The notes under the pieces are model-generated. The model was given only the letters and a program-made list of their open reading frames with translations. It had not been told where the DNA came from and searched no databases. A DNA stretch of 43,311 bases from contig NZ_JACJQN010000030.1 of assembly GCF_014696675.1 (NCBI RefSeq), positions 1 through 43,311 of the forward strand, read 5' to 3'. This DNA comes from Phormidium tenue FACHB-1052 (GTDB lineage Bacteria > Cyanobacteriota > Cyanobacteriia > Phormidesmidales > Phormidesmidaceae). Position numbers and translations under genes: made by a program. Shown piece by piece: positions 34,501-42,767 of the stretch (the first letter of the stretch is position 1; the number at the start of each line of letters is the position of its first letter).

Positions 34501-35034
34501 GGGAGTCAGGAAATGAATTAGCTCAACTAAGAGAGCATCTAACGGGGGAGCATTTCGCAGCGAGCGCCAGATCACATAGTCAAAGCCCTTTTCAATGTGA
34601 TGCGCTAGCTTAACGGATAAGGTTGTTTTACCAATTCCTCCAACCCCAAATATCGTAATCAGCTTGCACTGTTCCTGAAGAGCCCACTGCTCTAGCGTCG
34701 CCAGCTCTGGTTCTCTGCCAAAAAAGGAAAAAATGTCTGGAGTGCCTCTTAAGTCTCTGGACTTTCTTAGAGCATTTACATCTAACTTCTCGCTGGCAGT
34801 CGCTAAAGGCTCAAAATCCATTTCAGCAATCTCTTGACTATCTAAGGACAGCCTGAGACACAACTCTTCAAAAACTGCCCGGTCAACAGGTTTGCCCGTC
34901 AGGAAATTGACGACTGTAGAGCGAGCCAAGCCAAGATCCTCGGCTAGCGCTTGCTGGCTCAGAAAGCCGTTGCGTCTTACCGATAGCTTGACCCTTCCTA
35001 TATAGTCCTGACTAACTCTGAGCGATCGAGGCAT
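31531..35034 (-). CDS. STAND NTPase: HTH, NB-ARC and 14 WD40 repeats
   Basis: A 1167-residue signalling ATPase. Residues 1-70 hold a lambda-repressor-like HTH (LSQQALAEDLGLARSTVVNF). NB-ARC follows: Walker A GVGGIGKTT (130-138), Walker B LLVLDNCE (D208), the sensor CVVLTSRE and the GGNPLALK motif. A helical part and a short pentapeptide-like stretch (FLQETDLHDVNFSHSEF, about 525-545) lead to 14 WD40 repeats, enough for two seven-bladed propellers. In STAND proteins the repeats sense a ligand and the NB-ARC oligomerises. It is translationally coupled to the carotenoid oxygenase, which may be its output or client. Whether the HTH binds DNA or is an adaptor domain is open. Confidence 0.88.
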   Translation of the reverse strand: MPRSLRVSQDYIGRVKLSVRRNGFLSQQALAEDLGLARSTVVNFLTGKPVDRAVFEELCLRLSLDSQEIAEMDFEPLATASEKLDVNALRKSRDLRGTPDIFSFFGREPELATLEQWALQEQCKLITIFGVGGIGKTTLSVKLAHHIEKGFDYVIWRSLRNAPPLDALLVELIHFLTPTPIAKLPGTLDGQIKNLLECLQQRCLLVLDNCETIFQERTQAGAYRVGYENYGSLLKCIGETHHKSCVVLTSREKPAEVVQLEGPNAPVRSLQLNGLSEVEGYKVFEIQGYSGSRAELEPLIGRYGGNPLALKVIATTLQEFFNGSVAELLRQEIPFFGDIWKLLSEQFNRLTVVEKQVMYWLAVERDWISLSELNEKLFPPVTARELLEALDSLQRRSLLEKRAGCFTQQPVVMEYITNQLLEQIFQEIKMGEVALFNSVPLIQAQAEDFVRGSQIRLILEPLIKEVQKYFRTETALRQQLDILVEAVRHTDELKFGYAAGNLLNLYRFLNLSLSGYNFSELVIRQAFLQETDLHDVNFSHSEFIDSSFAKAFGGILSIQFNPNGQTLATSSTNCEIQVWNLADKQHLLTLQGHTNWVRWITFNPEGELLASASDDGTLRVWDLSKGTCKCVLNGHGGSVYGVVFSPDGQIIASASNDCTIRLWNVSDGSCLSLLQGHSAGVLAASFSPCGSFLASGSFDNTIRIWNVQTGVCLRTLTDHTNWVTGLNFSPDGRWLASPSCDCTVRIWRVTDWQCVRVLEGHTGWVWGIAWNPDNQSLVSCSADCTAKIWNATTGECLRSLGGHKTQIWRAAFSPDGQTIATGSEDQTISFWDVETGHCLTTITGHSNWVRPLVLSLDGRFFATGHKDKTIRIWNSADNQCLQEWKAHKTSIVSLAFHVGEELLASGGMDNIVKVWNWQQKKCMAVFEGHSDEVWGLAFSPDGEILASSSFDQTIKLWRLRSKTCFATLTGHSDRIPVIAFHPGGSTLASGSDDCTIKLWDISKGKCYATLTGHRARVGAVSFNSKGDRLVSASLDQTLKIWDVQTGECLQTLQGHQSWVMGAVFFSDNQTVASASSDQSIKVWNSQTGQCLNTLNGHTNWIWTVVVSPDGRKLISASEDESIRVWDVQTGDCLATLKPKRLYEGMRITAVTGLTLAEEATLRELGAI

Positions 35035-35232
35035 ATCGGTGTCACGTTTTAGACAAAATTATTCAGTAGTCAGCCTAACTCAGCCATTCTGAGGCACGAA
35101 CTCAGTCAGTAGTCTTGTTCTATTAAATCATCGCTGCTGATATCGACAACCAAGTGAGCTACAGAGAGCTGGAAAAAGATTTGCAATTCTTTGCAGAAAG
35201 CTGAAAATTTCTTATCTAGGATAAAAAATTGT

Positions 35233-35361
35233 ATGAAACGGTTTCTTGTGCTCATGTCTACTGTCCTTATTTTTGGTTCTTCTACCACGCTCGTAGCAGG
35301 ATCGATTGTAATCAATAACCAATTTGCCTTAGCAGAACAGGAGGATCCTGGTCGGGACTAG
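35233..35361 (+). CDS. Small secreted peptide precursor (42 residues)
   Basis: The frame reads MKRFLVLMSTVLIFGSSTTL, then VAGSIVINNQFALAEQEDPG and RD. It has a basic start, a hydrophobic core and an A-L-A cleavage-like site, which would release EQEDPGRD, an eight-residue acidic peptide. AGGA lies 10 bases before the ATG, a little far. It is divergent from the STAND gene and upstream of the RTX gene. Its size and processing suggest a signalling peptide or a bare leader; the expression is unproven. Confidence 0.45.
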   Translation: MKRFLVLMSTVLIFGSSTTLVAGSIVINNQFALAEQEDPGRD

Positions 35362-35848
35362 GGAAAACGGTAGCTGCACACCCTCCTGGACCTTGCACCT
35401 ATCAAACATAAACTTCTATTGCTCGGCAGGTACAAAGATGATAGTTAACCAAATGGCAAGCTGCCAGAAGATTTTAGCAATTTGAGCATCTATAGGTCTG
35501 AGCAATGTTCAGTAGTTTATTAATCACAAATGCAAATTAAAGGTTCTTTGCAAGCGATCGCCGATGCATAAAAAGCTGATGTATAAACCGTAGCCAATTT
35601 GCACTCGCAGCTATTGCAGTCAGTTGAACTGAGAAGATGATTTTGCTGGTTGTCAACTCCAAACAGTTAGAACGGAAAGCCGTGAATCTACCGCTGTGTA
35701 GCCTCATCAAAATGCCCGGCAGTAAATGAGAAATGGTGCTTAAAAAGGTTGGATAAAGGCTATTTCAAGGATTAAGAAGAGAACTGTCTCTACTCAAAAC
35801 CGCAACGATATTTTGCTTTGTTGATTTTTTAGAGTTTAGGAGAAGGTC
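35362..35848. promoter_or_regulatory. Upstream region of the RTX gene
   Basis: No gene is supported. A 56-codon minus frame (35537-35707) looks like an out-of-frame remnant of a transposase, not a gene. GAGGAGAAGG-like AGGAGAAGG sits just before the RTX ATG. A GCGATCGCC octamer occurs near 35554. Confidence 0.4.
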
Positions 35849-38800
35849 ATGGCTTTGGACAGCAAAACAATTGTCGATAGCTTGGAAGCTGCCAACCAAG
35901 CATTTATGGCTTTGAAGACACCCCTCGGGAGCAATTTCATTGGGTTAACAGATGAAATTAACAAAGCGATTAGTTTAGTTAGCAACGCAGATAGTGATGA
36001 GGCAGTACGAAAAGTTTTGGAGGAGCTTGACACCGGTTTAGACAAAGTATTTAGCATTGATCGTGATTATGTTAATGATTCATTAAGTTTAAATCTTAAT
36101 GAAACTTTAACTACTAAGCTAAACAATACTCTACCCTCAGTTTCAGCAAACCTAGACATTGCATGGTCTTTAACAGATCCGGTCAGCCAAAATGCAACTA
36201 TCAGTGATTTAAAACTGGAGTCTTTTCTGGGAAAAGACAATTTTCTGGGCAACGTCCTAAGCCAAGTCGAAACTGTCCTGAAGCCTGTGCGTGCAGTTAT
36301 CAAAGGTTTGACTGAAGACATACCCTTTCTCACCAAAGAAATCCCTAACGGCCTGGGTATCAGCCCGTCCGACATTGATTTTGACAAAAACGGTAAGGTG
36401 TCAGTTCTAGACTTAGTTAATCAAGCAAACGCTTTCGGAGAAGAATTCAAGAAGAAAACAGGAAAGGACTATACGATATCAGGGTTAAGAGAACTTACTG
36501 AGTTCATCAACGATGCTGAGACCCTTCTGAACTTAGCTAAACCTGTTCAAGGAAATTCTGAGGCAATACGCCTTCCCGGAAGCTTTACATATGATTTGAA
36601 CCAAAAATCCTTTCTATCACCCAGTAATAGTACAGGTGAATTGCCCAGTTTCCTGACTAATATTACTAAAGAATTGAATGGGTTCAGTCTACCAATTCTT
36701 AAGACATCTAATGCCTACAGGCTGTTCTCAGGCTCAAAGGATATTGAGTTGTTTGAGTACAAAATGCCAACGTTTAAGCTAGTCACTTCTACTGAGTGGG
36801 CGCAAGGAGTTCAGATTCCTATTGTTGTACCTCTTCTGAACTTAACCTTTGGTCCAACGTTAGGGGGTTCTGTTGCTTTGGGGTTTGGATTTGACACTAC
36901 AGGATTCTACATCAAAGACGTTAATGGAAAAGATGCTCCTGAGCTTAACTTTTTTGGAGAGTTTAGGGTTGGAATTAAGCTAGGAAAAGACAGCATCGCT
37001 TCTTTAAACGGTGGTGCAAATGTTGGTTTAGACGCTAACTTTTCTTTTGATTTTAGTGAGAGAGAAAAAGTCAGAAATTTCTCGATCGAGAGGCCCTTTG
37101 ATAGAATCAGTGGCTCAGCCTATGGTTATCTAGATGCCTCTGCAAATGTTTCTATTGCTGGAGCATTTAAGGATCTGCTAACAACCCAGTTAAAAGCAAC
37201 AGGAGCCGCAACCGACTATTTAAAGGAGCTTACTAAGGATGCAGGTTTGCTTGGCGAAGGCGCTGCATTATTGGATAAGGGAGTTGATGCAGTTAGTGAC
37301 GGTGTGAAAAGCCTCTTTAAGAAGGCGGAGAAGAAGGTTCCCACTCCCTCCACTCTACTTTTCAAGCTAGAAAGCCCCAGAGTGACTTTGTGGAGCTTTG
37401 ATACTGGCTCTGGTAATGGTGGTGGTATTGGTAACCCTCCTGTTCCAATTCTCGCTACACCATCTGGAAACCTTTTATTTCTGAATGTTGGTACCCGCTC
37501 AAATGAGCGCAAGCATGAAAATGTTGTTGACGGTGCTGAAGTATTTACAGTTCAGCAGGTTAACAACCAGCTTCTGGTTTCGGCATTTGGCTTAGAGCAA
37601 GCCTACGCTATCACTACTAAAAAAGAGGACTCAGGGAAGGAAATCATCATTCCTCAAAGAATCGTTGGAGATGCGGGTGAGAGCGGCGATACCATAACCA
37701 TTAGCGCCTCAATACCTGCGGACATTCGAGGAGGGAACGGCGATGATAAGCTGTACGGCGGTTCTGCGGCTGATGTCCTCAGGGGAGGCAATAACCGAGA
37801 TATTCTCGAAGGTAACGCTGGTTCCGACTTCCTTTATGGAGATGCAGGGGAAGATACTTTACGAGGCGGCGATGGTAATGATTTTCTCTATGGTGGTGAA
37901 GGCAATGACACTCTTGAAGGACAAAATCAGGATGATGAATTGTTTGGAAACGGCGGACAAGATACTTTACGAGGCGGCAACGGTAAGGATCTGCTAGATG
38001 GCGGTGCTGGTAAAGACTTCTTGTCCGGTGATGACGGAGAAGATACTCTTTGGGGCGATGACGGTGATGATGAACTATTCGGTGGATTGGGAGACGATCT
38101 GCTTTTTGGAGAAGTCGGGATCGACATCCTCAAAGGAGGCGAGGGTTCAGATGTACTGGATGGAGGAGCAGATGGAGATTATTTGTACGGTGACGCTGGA
38201 GACGACTATCTCTTTGATGAGAGCGGTAATGATTTCCTCGATGGTGGTGCTGGCAACGACTTACTAGATAGTGGTGTTGGCAGCGACACGCTTAACGGTG
38301 GCAATGGGAACGATACCCTTAATGGCGGTGCTGACAACGATACCCTTAATGGTGATGCTGGTAACGACACGCTCAACGGTGGTGATGGGGATGATTCACT
38401 CGCAGGTGGTGATGGCAACGACCAACTACTAGGAGAAGCAGCTAACGATTCCCTCGATGGGGGTGCTGGTGATGACCTACTTATGGGTGGTGAGGGTGAC
38501 GACAGCCTTTTGGGCGGCAACGGAGAAGACGTGCTGTTTGGCGAAGACGGTAGCGACACGCTAGATGGCGGTAGCGGCGATGATCTCCTGACAGGTAGCA
38601 ACGGAGATGACTTGCTCAATGGCGACGATGGCAATGACCAATTATTGGGCGAAGCCGGGAATGACACGCTCAATGGTGGCATCGGAATCGATTTCCTCGA
38701 AGGTGATACAGGCAATGATCAACTGTTTGGTGGACAAGATGCCGACACACTCCATGGTGGTGCAGGTGATGACCAGCTCGCAGGCGATGCAGGCGATGAT

Positions 38801-41800
38801 TTTCTGGTGGGTGATGCAGGTAACGATTTAATTGATGGCGGCAGCGATATCGATACTGTCAGCTATGCCAACGCTCCAACTGGCGTTGTGGTCAACATTG
38901 ACGAAACCAGCAGCTACAGCAATCCAGGCAGTGCGGTTGATCCCGAACCTGCCTTTGAGATCGCTGCTGGATCTGCCACTGATGGCTTCAGCACCACAGA
39001 CACCCTGCAAAACCTGGAAAACATTATTGGTTCAGACTACAACGACGTTTTAATCGGCAATGCGACTGAAAATGACATCTTGGCTGGAGCCGGAAACGAC
39101 CTGTTAATTGGCAATGCTGGTAATGACACGCTGGATGGCGGCACAGGTATTAACATCGTTAGCTATCGCCGTGATCCAGGATCAGCATTCATCAATTTGG
39201 AGGAAGGAAGAGCGATCGACGGCTTTGGCAACGCCGACGTTCTCCGCAACTTCCGAGATGTAGTGGGGTCGCAGGGCAATGACACAATCATCGGCGACGG
39301 TCAGGATAACATCCTCTATGGTGGCAGCGGTAACGATCGCATCGAGGCCCGTAGCGGCAATGACCTAGTTTTTGGCAATGACGGCACTGATACGCTCTTG
39401 GGTGAAGCCGGCGATGACAAACTAGTCGGTGGAGCCGGGGCTGACTCGCTCAACGGCGGCAACGGCATCGACACCGCATCCTATTTCACAGCGTCATCTG
39501 GTGTCACTGCTAATCTGACAATCGCTAGAGGCACCAGCGGCGATGCCAGTGGCGATATCTTCACTCAAATTGAGAATCTAGAAGGCTCGGAATATAACGA
39601 TCGGTTGACCGGGGATGCTCAAGCTAACTATCTGTGGGGCTTGGGTGGTGATGACTTCCTGGATGGGCGTGAGGGCAACGACACGTTAGATGGAGGCACG
39701 GGTAACGATCGCTTATCAGGTGGTGTGGGCAACGACCTGCTTTTAGGGCAAACCGGAGACGATGCTCTGGACGGCGGCGACGGGAACGATACCTTGATCG
39801 GCGGCAGCGGTGATGATTTCCTCGAAGGTCGCCTCGGCGACGATCGCCTAGACGGTGGTGATGGCGATGATACCTTCTTAGGTGGTGAGGGCAACGATGC
39901 ACTCTCTGGTGAAGCCGGAAACGACAACCTAGAGGGCGGCGACGGCAACGACACCCTTAACGGTGGCACCGGTGAAGACCTGCTCTATGGCAGCGAGGGT
40001 AATGACCAACTCTTCGGCGACGCAGGCAGTGATGTCTTAGAAGGCGGCAGCGGCAACGATCAATTGTTTGGCAATGACGATGACGACCTCCTCTATGGAC
40101 AGGAGGGTAACGATACGCTCAATGGTGATGCTGGCAACGATCAACTGTTGGGTGGCGTGGGTGATGACCAACTGTTGGGTGGTGCAGGCGCAGACCTACT
40201 GAATGGCGATGATGACAATGATCGCTTGTTTGGTGAAGCTGGGGATGACCAATTGCAAGGCGGTAACGGCAACGACTTCCTAAATGGAGGAGAGGACAAC
40301 GATTTGCTGTTAGCTGGAGCCGGCGACGATACTCTAGAGGGCAGCACGGGCAGTGATCAACTGTTTGGGGAAGACGGCAACGACCAACTGTTCGGTGGCG
40401 ACGATAATGACAGCCTCAACGGTGGCATAGGCAACGACCAACTGTTTGGAGAGGTTGGCAATGACCTGTTGTTAGGCGGTGAGGGCAACGACTCTTTAGC
40501 TGGAGCGGACGGCGACGATCAATTGTTTGGTGAGGCTGGGGATGACTCGTTGGAGGGCGGCAGTGGTAACGACAATCTCAATGGCGATGCAGGCAACGAC
40601 CTACTGAGGGGCGATGCAGGTAACGACGAGATCGAGGGTGGTAGCGGTAACGATACGGTACTTTATCAAACCTCTCCCACAGGAGTCATGGTTAACCTGA
40701 ATGCTATCAATTACAGCAGCGAAGCTTCTTTAGAACTGTTACCCTTTACAATCGCTGCCAATACCGCTTTGGATGGCTTCGGTACCACAGACAGCTTGCA
40801 AGCTGTTGAGAATATTACCGGTTCGGACTTTGCCGATATCCTAATTGGTAGCAACATCGCCAACGTAATTCAGGGATTAGCAGGCAATGATTTACTCATT
40901 GGCAATGCAGGTAATGACCGTCTAGACGGCGGCACAGGCAACGATACCGTTAGCTACCAATTTGATCTCAGCGCGGTTACGGTGAATCTGGAAGCGGCAA
41001 CGGCGATCGATAGCTCGGGAAATACTGACCAACTGATAAGCCTCGAAAATATCGTTGGTTCTGATTTTAATGACGCTCTCACGGGCAACAATGAAGCTAA
41101 TTTGATTCAGGCAGGTGCAGGTAACGACGTTATATTTGCCCGTGCAGGTAATGACACCATTATGGGAGGCAGTGGCAATGATCGCATCAATAGTGGTGCT
41201 GGTAACGATGTAATTGATGGTGGCATCGGCGATGATACGTTGTCAGGAGGGGGAAACCGCGATCGCTTCATTTTCCATCGTGGAGATGGCACTGACACAA
41301 TTACTGACTTTGGTGGCGTTGGTCGAGGCTCGCACCCATCTTCAGCCATCCTTACTGAAACAGACATTCTTCAATTTTCAGGTGAAGGGTTGACTGCCAA
41401 AAACATGCTTCTAACCCAAAATGGTAATAATCTAGAAATCACATTCGAAGGCATCACTGATACGAAAGTGAGCTTACAGAACTTCTACCTGGATTACCTA
41501 GATAATTTAGAGCAAAAATATGAGGGTGATAATTTAGGCAACATTGCATTTCTGTACGATGGGCAAGCTCAAATTACTGACAACTTTGATGTTTTCAATT
41601 CTGAGTGGAAAAATGGCAGCCCAGATGGGCTCAATGGGCATGTACTAAAACCAAATACAGTTACCTTCCTGAACGACCTGAACAATACAATTAAAGGTTT
41701 CAATCAATCTGATGATGTAATCAATGGTCAAGGCGGGAATGATTCACTATGGGGCTTAAGTGGTAATGACACATTACGGGGCGGCCTAGGTAACGATATT

Positions 41801-42220
41801 CTGGTCGGTGGCCTAGGAAATGATTCCTTAAGCGGTGATGACGGTAATGATTTTCTTTACGGCCAAGAGGGTGATGACTTCTTAGTTGGTGGCAAAGGCA
41901 ATGATTTGCTCGTGGGCGGCACTGGTATCAATATCCTTACTGGTGGTTCAGGCAACGACATCTTTGCCCTAACTGGAGAAAGCAATAATACTGTGATTGA
42001 TTTCGCCTTTGGACAAGACTATATTGGACTTGGTAATGGCCTCAGATATGAGCAATTAGCAATCGTTCAGGGTACAGGAGTCAACTCCAGTAGCACTTGG
42101 ATTAAACTCAATAGTACAGGCGAAACGTTGATGGCCCTCAACAATGTCCAGGCTAGTACTCTAACAACCAGTTCTTTTCTAAGTTTGACCAATCAGCAAC
42201 TCGATCCCTCGTTGTCCTAA
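35849..42220 (+). CDS. Giant RTX (haemolysin-type calcium-binding) secreted protein
   Basis: A 2123-residue protein. Residues 1-610 are a non-repetitive N-terminal region with an EF-hand-like DFDKNGKVSVLDL at about 175-187 and beta-rich parts; no enzyme motif is recognised. From about 615 to 1800 come long runs of GGxGxDxLxG nonapeptides that bind Ca2+ as parallel beta rolls. They are broken by five related 45-70-residue modules of the form DTVSYxxxxxGVxVNLxxxxAxDGFGxTDxLxxxENIxGSDxND (near 998, 1100, 1208, 1601 and 1698). The DRFIFHRGDGTDTITDF block (about 1805) resembles the serralysin C-domain. A last RTX block (about 1950-2040) precedes the C-terminal tail, where a type I secretion signal would lie. 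No type I exporter is on the plasmid, so a chromosomal one is needed. Surface layer, adhesion or motility roles are typical. Confidence 0.92.
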   Translation: MALDSKTIVDSLEAANQAFMALKTPLGSNFIGLTDEINKAISLVSNADSDEAVRKVLEELDTGLDKVFSIDRDYVNDSLSLNLNETLTTKLNNTLPSVSANLDIAWSLTDPVSQNATISDLKLESFLGKDNFLGNVLSQVETVLKPVRAVIKGLTEDIPFLTKEIPNGLGISPSDIDFDKNGKVSVLDLVNQANAFGEEFKKKTGKDYTISGLRELTEFINDAETLLNLAKPVQGNSEAIRLPGSFTYDLNQKSFLSPSNSTGELPSFLTNITKELNGFSLPILKTSNAYRLFSGSKDIELFEYKMPTFKLVTSTEWAQGVQIPIVVPLLNLTFGPTLGGSVALGFGFDTTGFYIKDVNGKDAPELNFFGEFRVGIKLGKDSIASLNGGANVGLDANFSFDFSEREKVRNFSIERPFDRISGSAYGYLDASANVSIAGAFKDLLTTQLKATGAATDYLKELTKDAGLLGEGAALLDKGVDAVSDGVKSLFKKAEKKVPTPSTLLFKLESPRVTLWSFDTGSGNGGGIGNPPVPILATPSGNLLFLNVGTRSNERKHENVVDGAEVFTVQQVNNQLLVSAFGLEQAYAITTKKEDSGKEIIIPQRIVGDAGESGDTITISASIPADIRGGNGDDKLYGGSAADVLRGGNNRDILEGNAGSDFLYGDAGEDTLRGGDGNDFLYGGEGNDTLEGQNQDDELFGNGGQDTLRGGNGKDLLDGGAGKDFLSGDDGEDTLWGDDGDDELFGGLGDDLLFGEVGIDILKGGEGSDVLDGGADGDYLYGDAGDDYLFDESGNDFLDGGAGNDLLDSGVGSDTLNGGNGNDTLNGGADNDTLNGDAGNDTLNGGDGDDSLAGGDGNDQLLGEAANDSLDGGAGDDLLMGGEGDDSLLGGNGEDVLFGEDGSDTLDGGSGDDLLTGSNGDDLLNGDDGNDQLLGEAGNDTLNGGIGIDFLEGDTGNDQLFGGQDADTLHGGAGDDQLAGDAGDDFLVGDAGNDLIDGGSDIDTVSYANAPTGVVVNIDETSSYSNPGSAVDPEPAFEIAAGSATDGFSTTDTLQNLENIIGSDYNDVLIGNATENDILAGAGNDLLIGNAGNDTLDGGTGINIVSYRRDPGSAFINLEEGRAIDGFGNADVLRNFRDVVGSQGNDTIIGDGQDNILYGGSGNDRIEARSGNDLVFGNDGTDTLLGEAGDDKLVGGAGADSLNGGNGIDTASYFTASSGVTANLTIARGTSGDASGDIFTQIENLEGSEYNDRLTGDAQANYLWGLGGDDFLDGREGNDTLDGGTGNDRLSGGVGNDLLLGQTGDDALDGGDGNDTLIGGSGDDFLEGRLGDDRLDGGDGDDTFLGGEGNDALSGEAGNDNLEGGDGNDTLNGGTGEDLLYGSEGNDQLFGDAGSDVLEGGSGNDQLFGNDDDDLLYGQEGNDTLNGDAGNDQLLGGVGDDQLLGGAGADLLNGDDDNDRLFGEAGDDQLQGGNGNDFLNGGEDNDLLLAGAGDDTLEGSTGSDQLFGEDGNDQLFGGDDNDSLNGGIGNDQLFGEVGNDLLLGGEGNDSLAGADGDDQLFGEAGDDSLEGGSGNDNLNGDAGNDLLRGDAGNDEIEGGSGNDTVLYQTSPTGVMVNLNAINYSSEASLELLPFTIAANTALDGFGTTDSLQAVENITGSDFADILIGSNIANVIQGLAGNDLLIGNAGNDRLDGGTGNDTVSYQFDLSAVTVNLEAATAIDSSGNTDQLISLENIVGSDFNDALTGNNEANLIQAGAGNDVIFARAGNDTIMGGSGNDRINSGAGNDVIDGGIGDDTLSGGGNRDRFIFHRGDGTDTITDFGGVGRGSHPSSAILTETDILQFSGEGLTAKNMLLTQNGNNLEITFEGITDTKVSLQNFYLDYLDNLEQKYEGDNLGNIAFLYDGQAQITDNFDVFNSEWKNGSPDGLNGHVLKPNTVTFLNDLNNTIKGFNQSDDVINGQGGNDSLWGLSGNDTLRGGLGNDILVGGLGNDSLSGDDGNDFLYGQEGDDFLVGGKGNDLLVGGTGINILTGGSGNDIFALTGESNNTVIDFAFGQDYIGLGNGLRYEQLAIVQGTGVNSSSTWIKLNSTGETLMALNNVQASTLTTSSFLSLTNQQLDPSLS

Positions 42221-42228
42221 TTGATTTT

Positions 42229-42265
42229 GCTGCCAGTATTAGTTAAACCAATCAATACTGGCAGC
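42229..42265 (+). terminator. Terminator of the RTX gene
   Basis: GCTGCCAGTATT (42229-42240) pairs perfectly with AATACTGGCAGC (42254-42265) across 13 bases, 8 bases after the stop. CCTTTC follows. Confidence 0.8.
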
Positions 42266-42767
42266 CCTTTCATAAGCAGAAGGATAACCTTGCTAAGAAC
42301 CTTACATTTGTTTTCCCAAATGTTAAGGTATCCTGAGTAAAGCAACCAAGACTCTATTGCCCCGTGAGTGCTCTAACCATTCTTTACTAGATGAATATTT
42401 TGCTTCTGTAGCATTTCATGAGCACCTTCCTTGGAAAGCCATCGACAGGGAAGGTATACCATTCTAATGATGACAACACACCATAAAGCCCCTAGCTGTG
42501 CAGCAAGGGGCTTCTTTAAATGACAATATACAAATATTTGACGATTAAAGCGATATCAGCTTTGTCAAGATAAAGCTCTACCGACGATATTTAGCTCGGT
42601 AGATGGCTTGCCTCAAAATGTTAGTTGCTGCTCAGGGCCATAGCAACACAGCCAATACTAACTGCCATCCTTGCCGTCGCTGTTTTTTCATACTCTGCCC
42701 TTATCGATGGGCTAGGAGTGCTCCTAGCTTGAAGTGAGACACATTGCACCTAGGACGGGGTCGTAGA
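42266..42767. other. Intergenic stretch between RTX gene and recombinase
   Basis: No gene is seen. A second terminator-like hairpin is listed at 42486-42516. Palindromic sequence near 42575-42610 (GCTCTACCGA and TCGGTAGA) could be a further weak hairpin. The region is the right-hand seam between cargo and backbone. Confidence 0.35.
42486..42516 (+). terminator. Rho-independent terminator-like hairpin
   Basis: AAGCCCCT (42486-42493) pairs with AGGGGCTT (42506-42513) around 12 bases, followed by CTTT. No gene ends just before it, so it is either a back-up for the RTX transcript or the end of an unannotated small RNA starting in 42266-42480. Confidence 0.65.

Noticed and set aside
35537..35707. 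56-codon minus frame upstream of the RTX gene
   Set aside because: Looks like an out-of-frame piece of an old transposase; no ribosome site.
37927..41367. Minus-strand frames rich in Pro and Ser (for example 38206-38715)
   Set aside because: They are the reverse reading of the Gly/Asp RTX repeats, with no ribosome sites.
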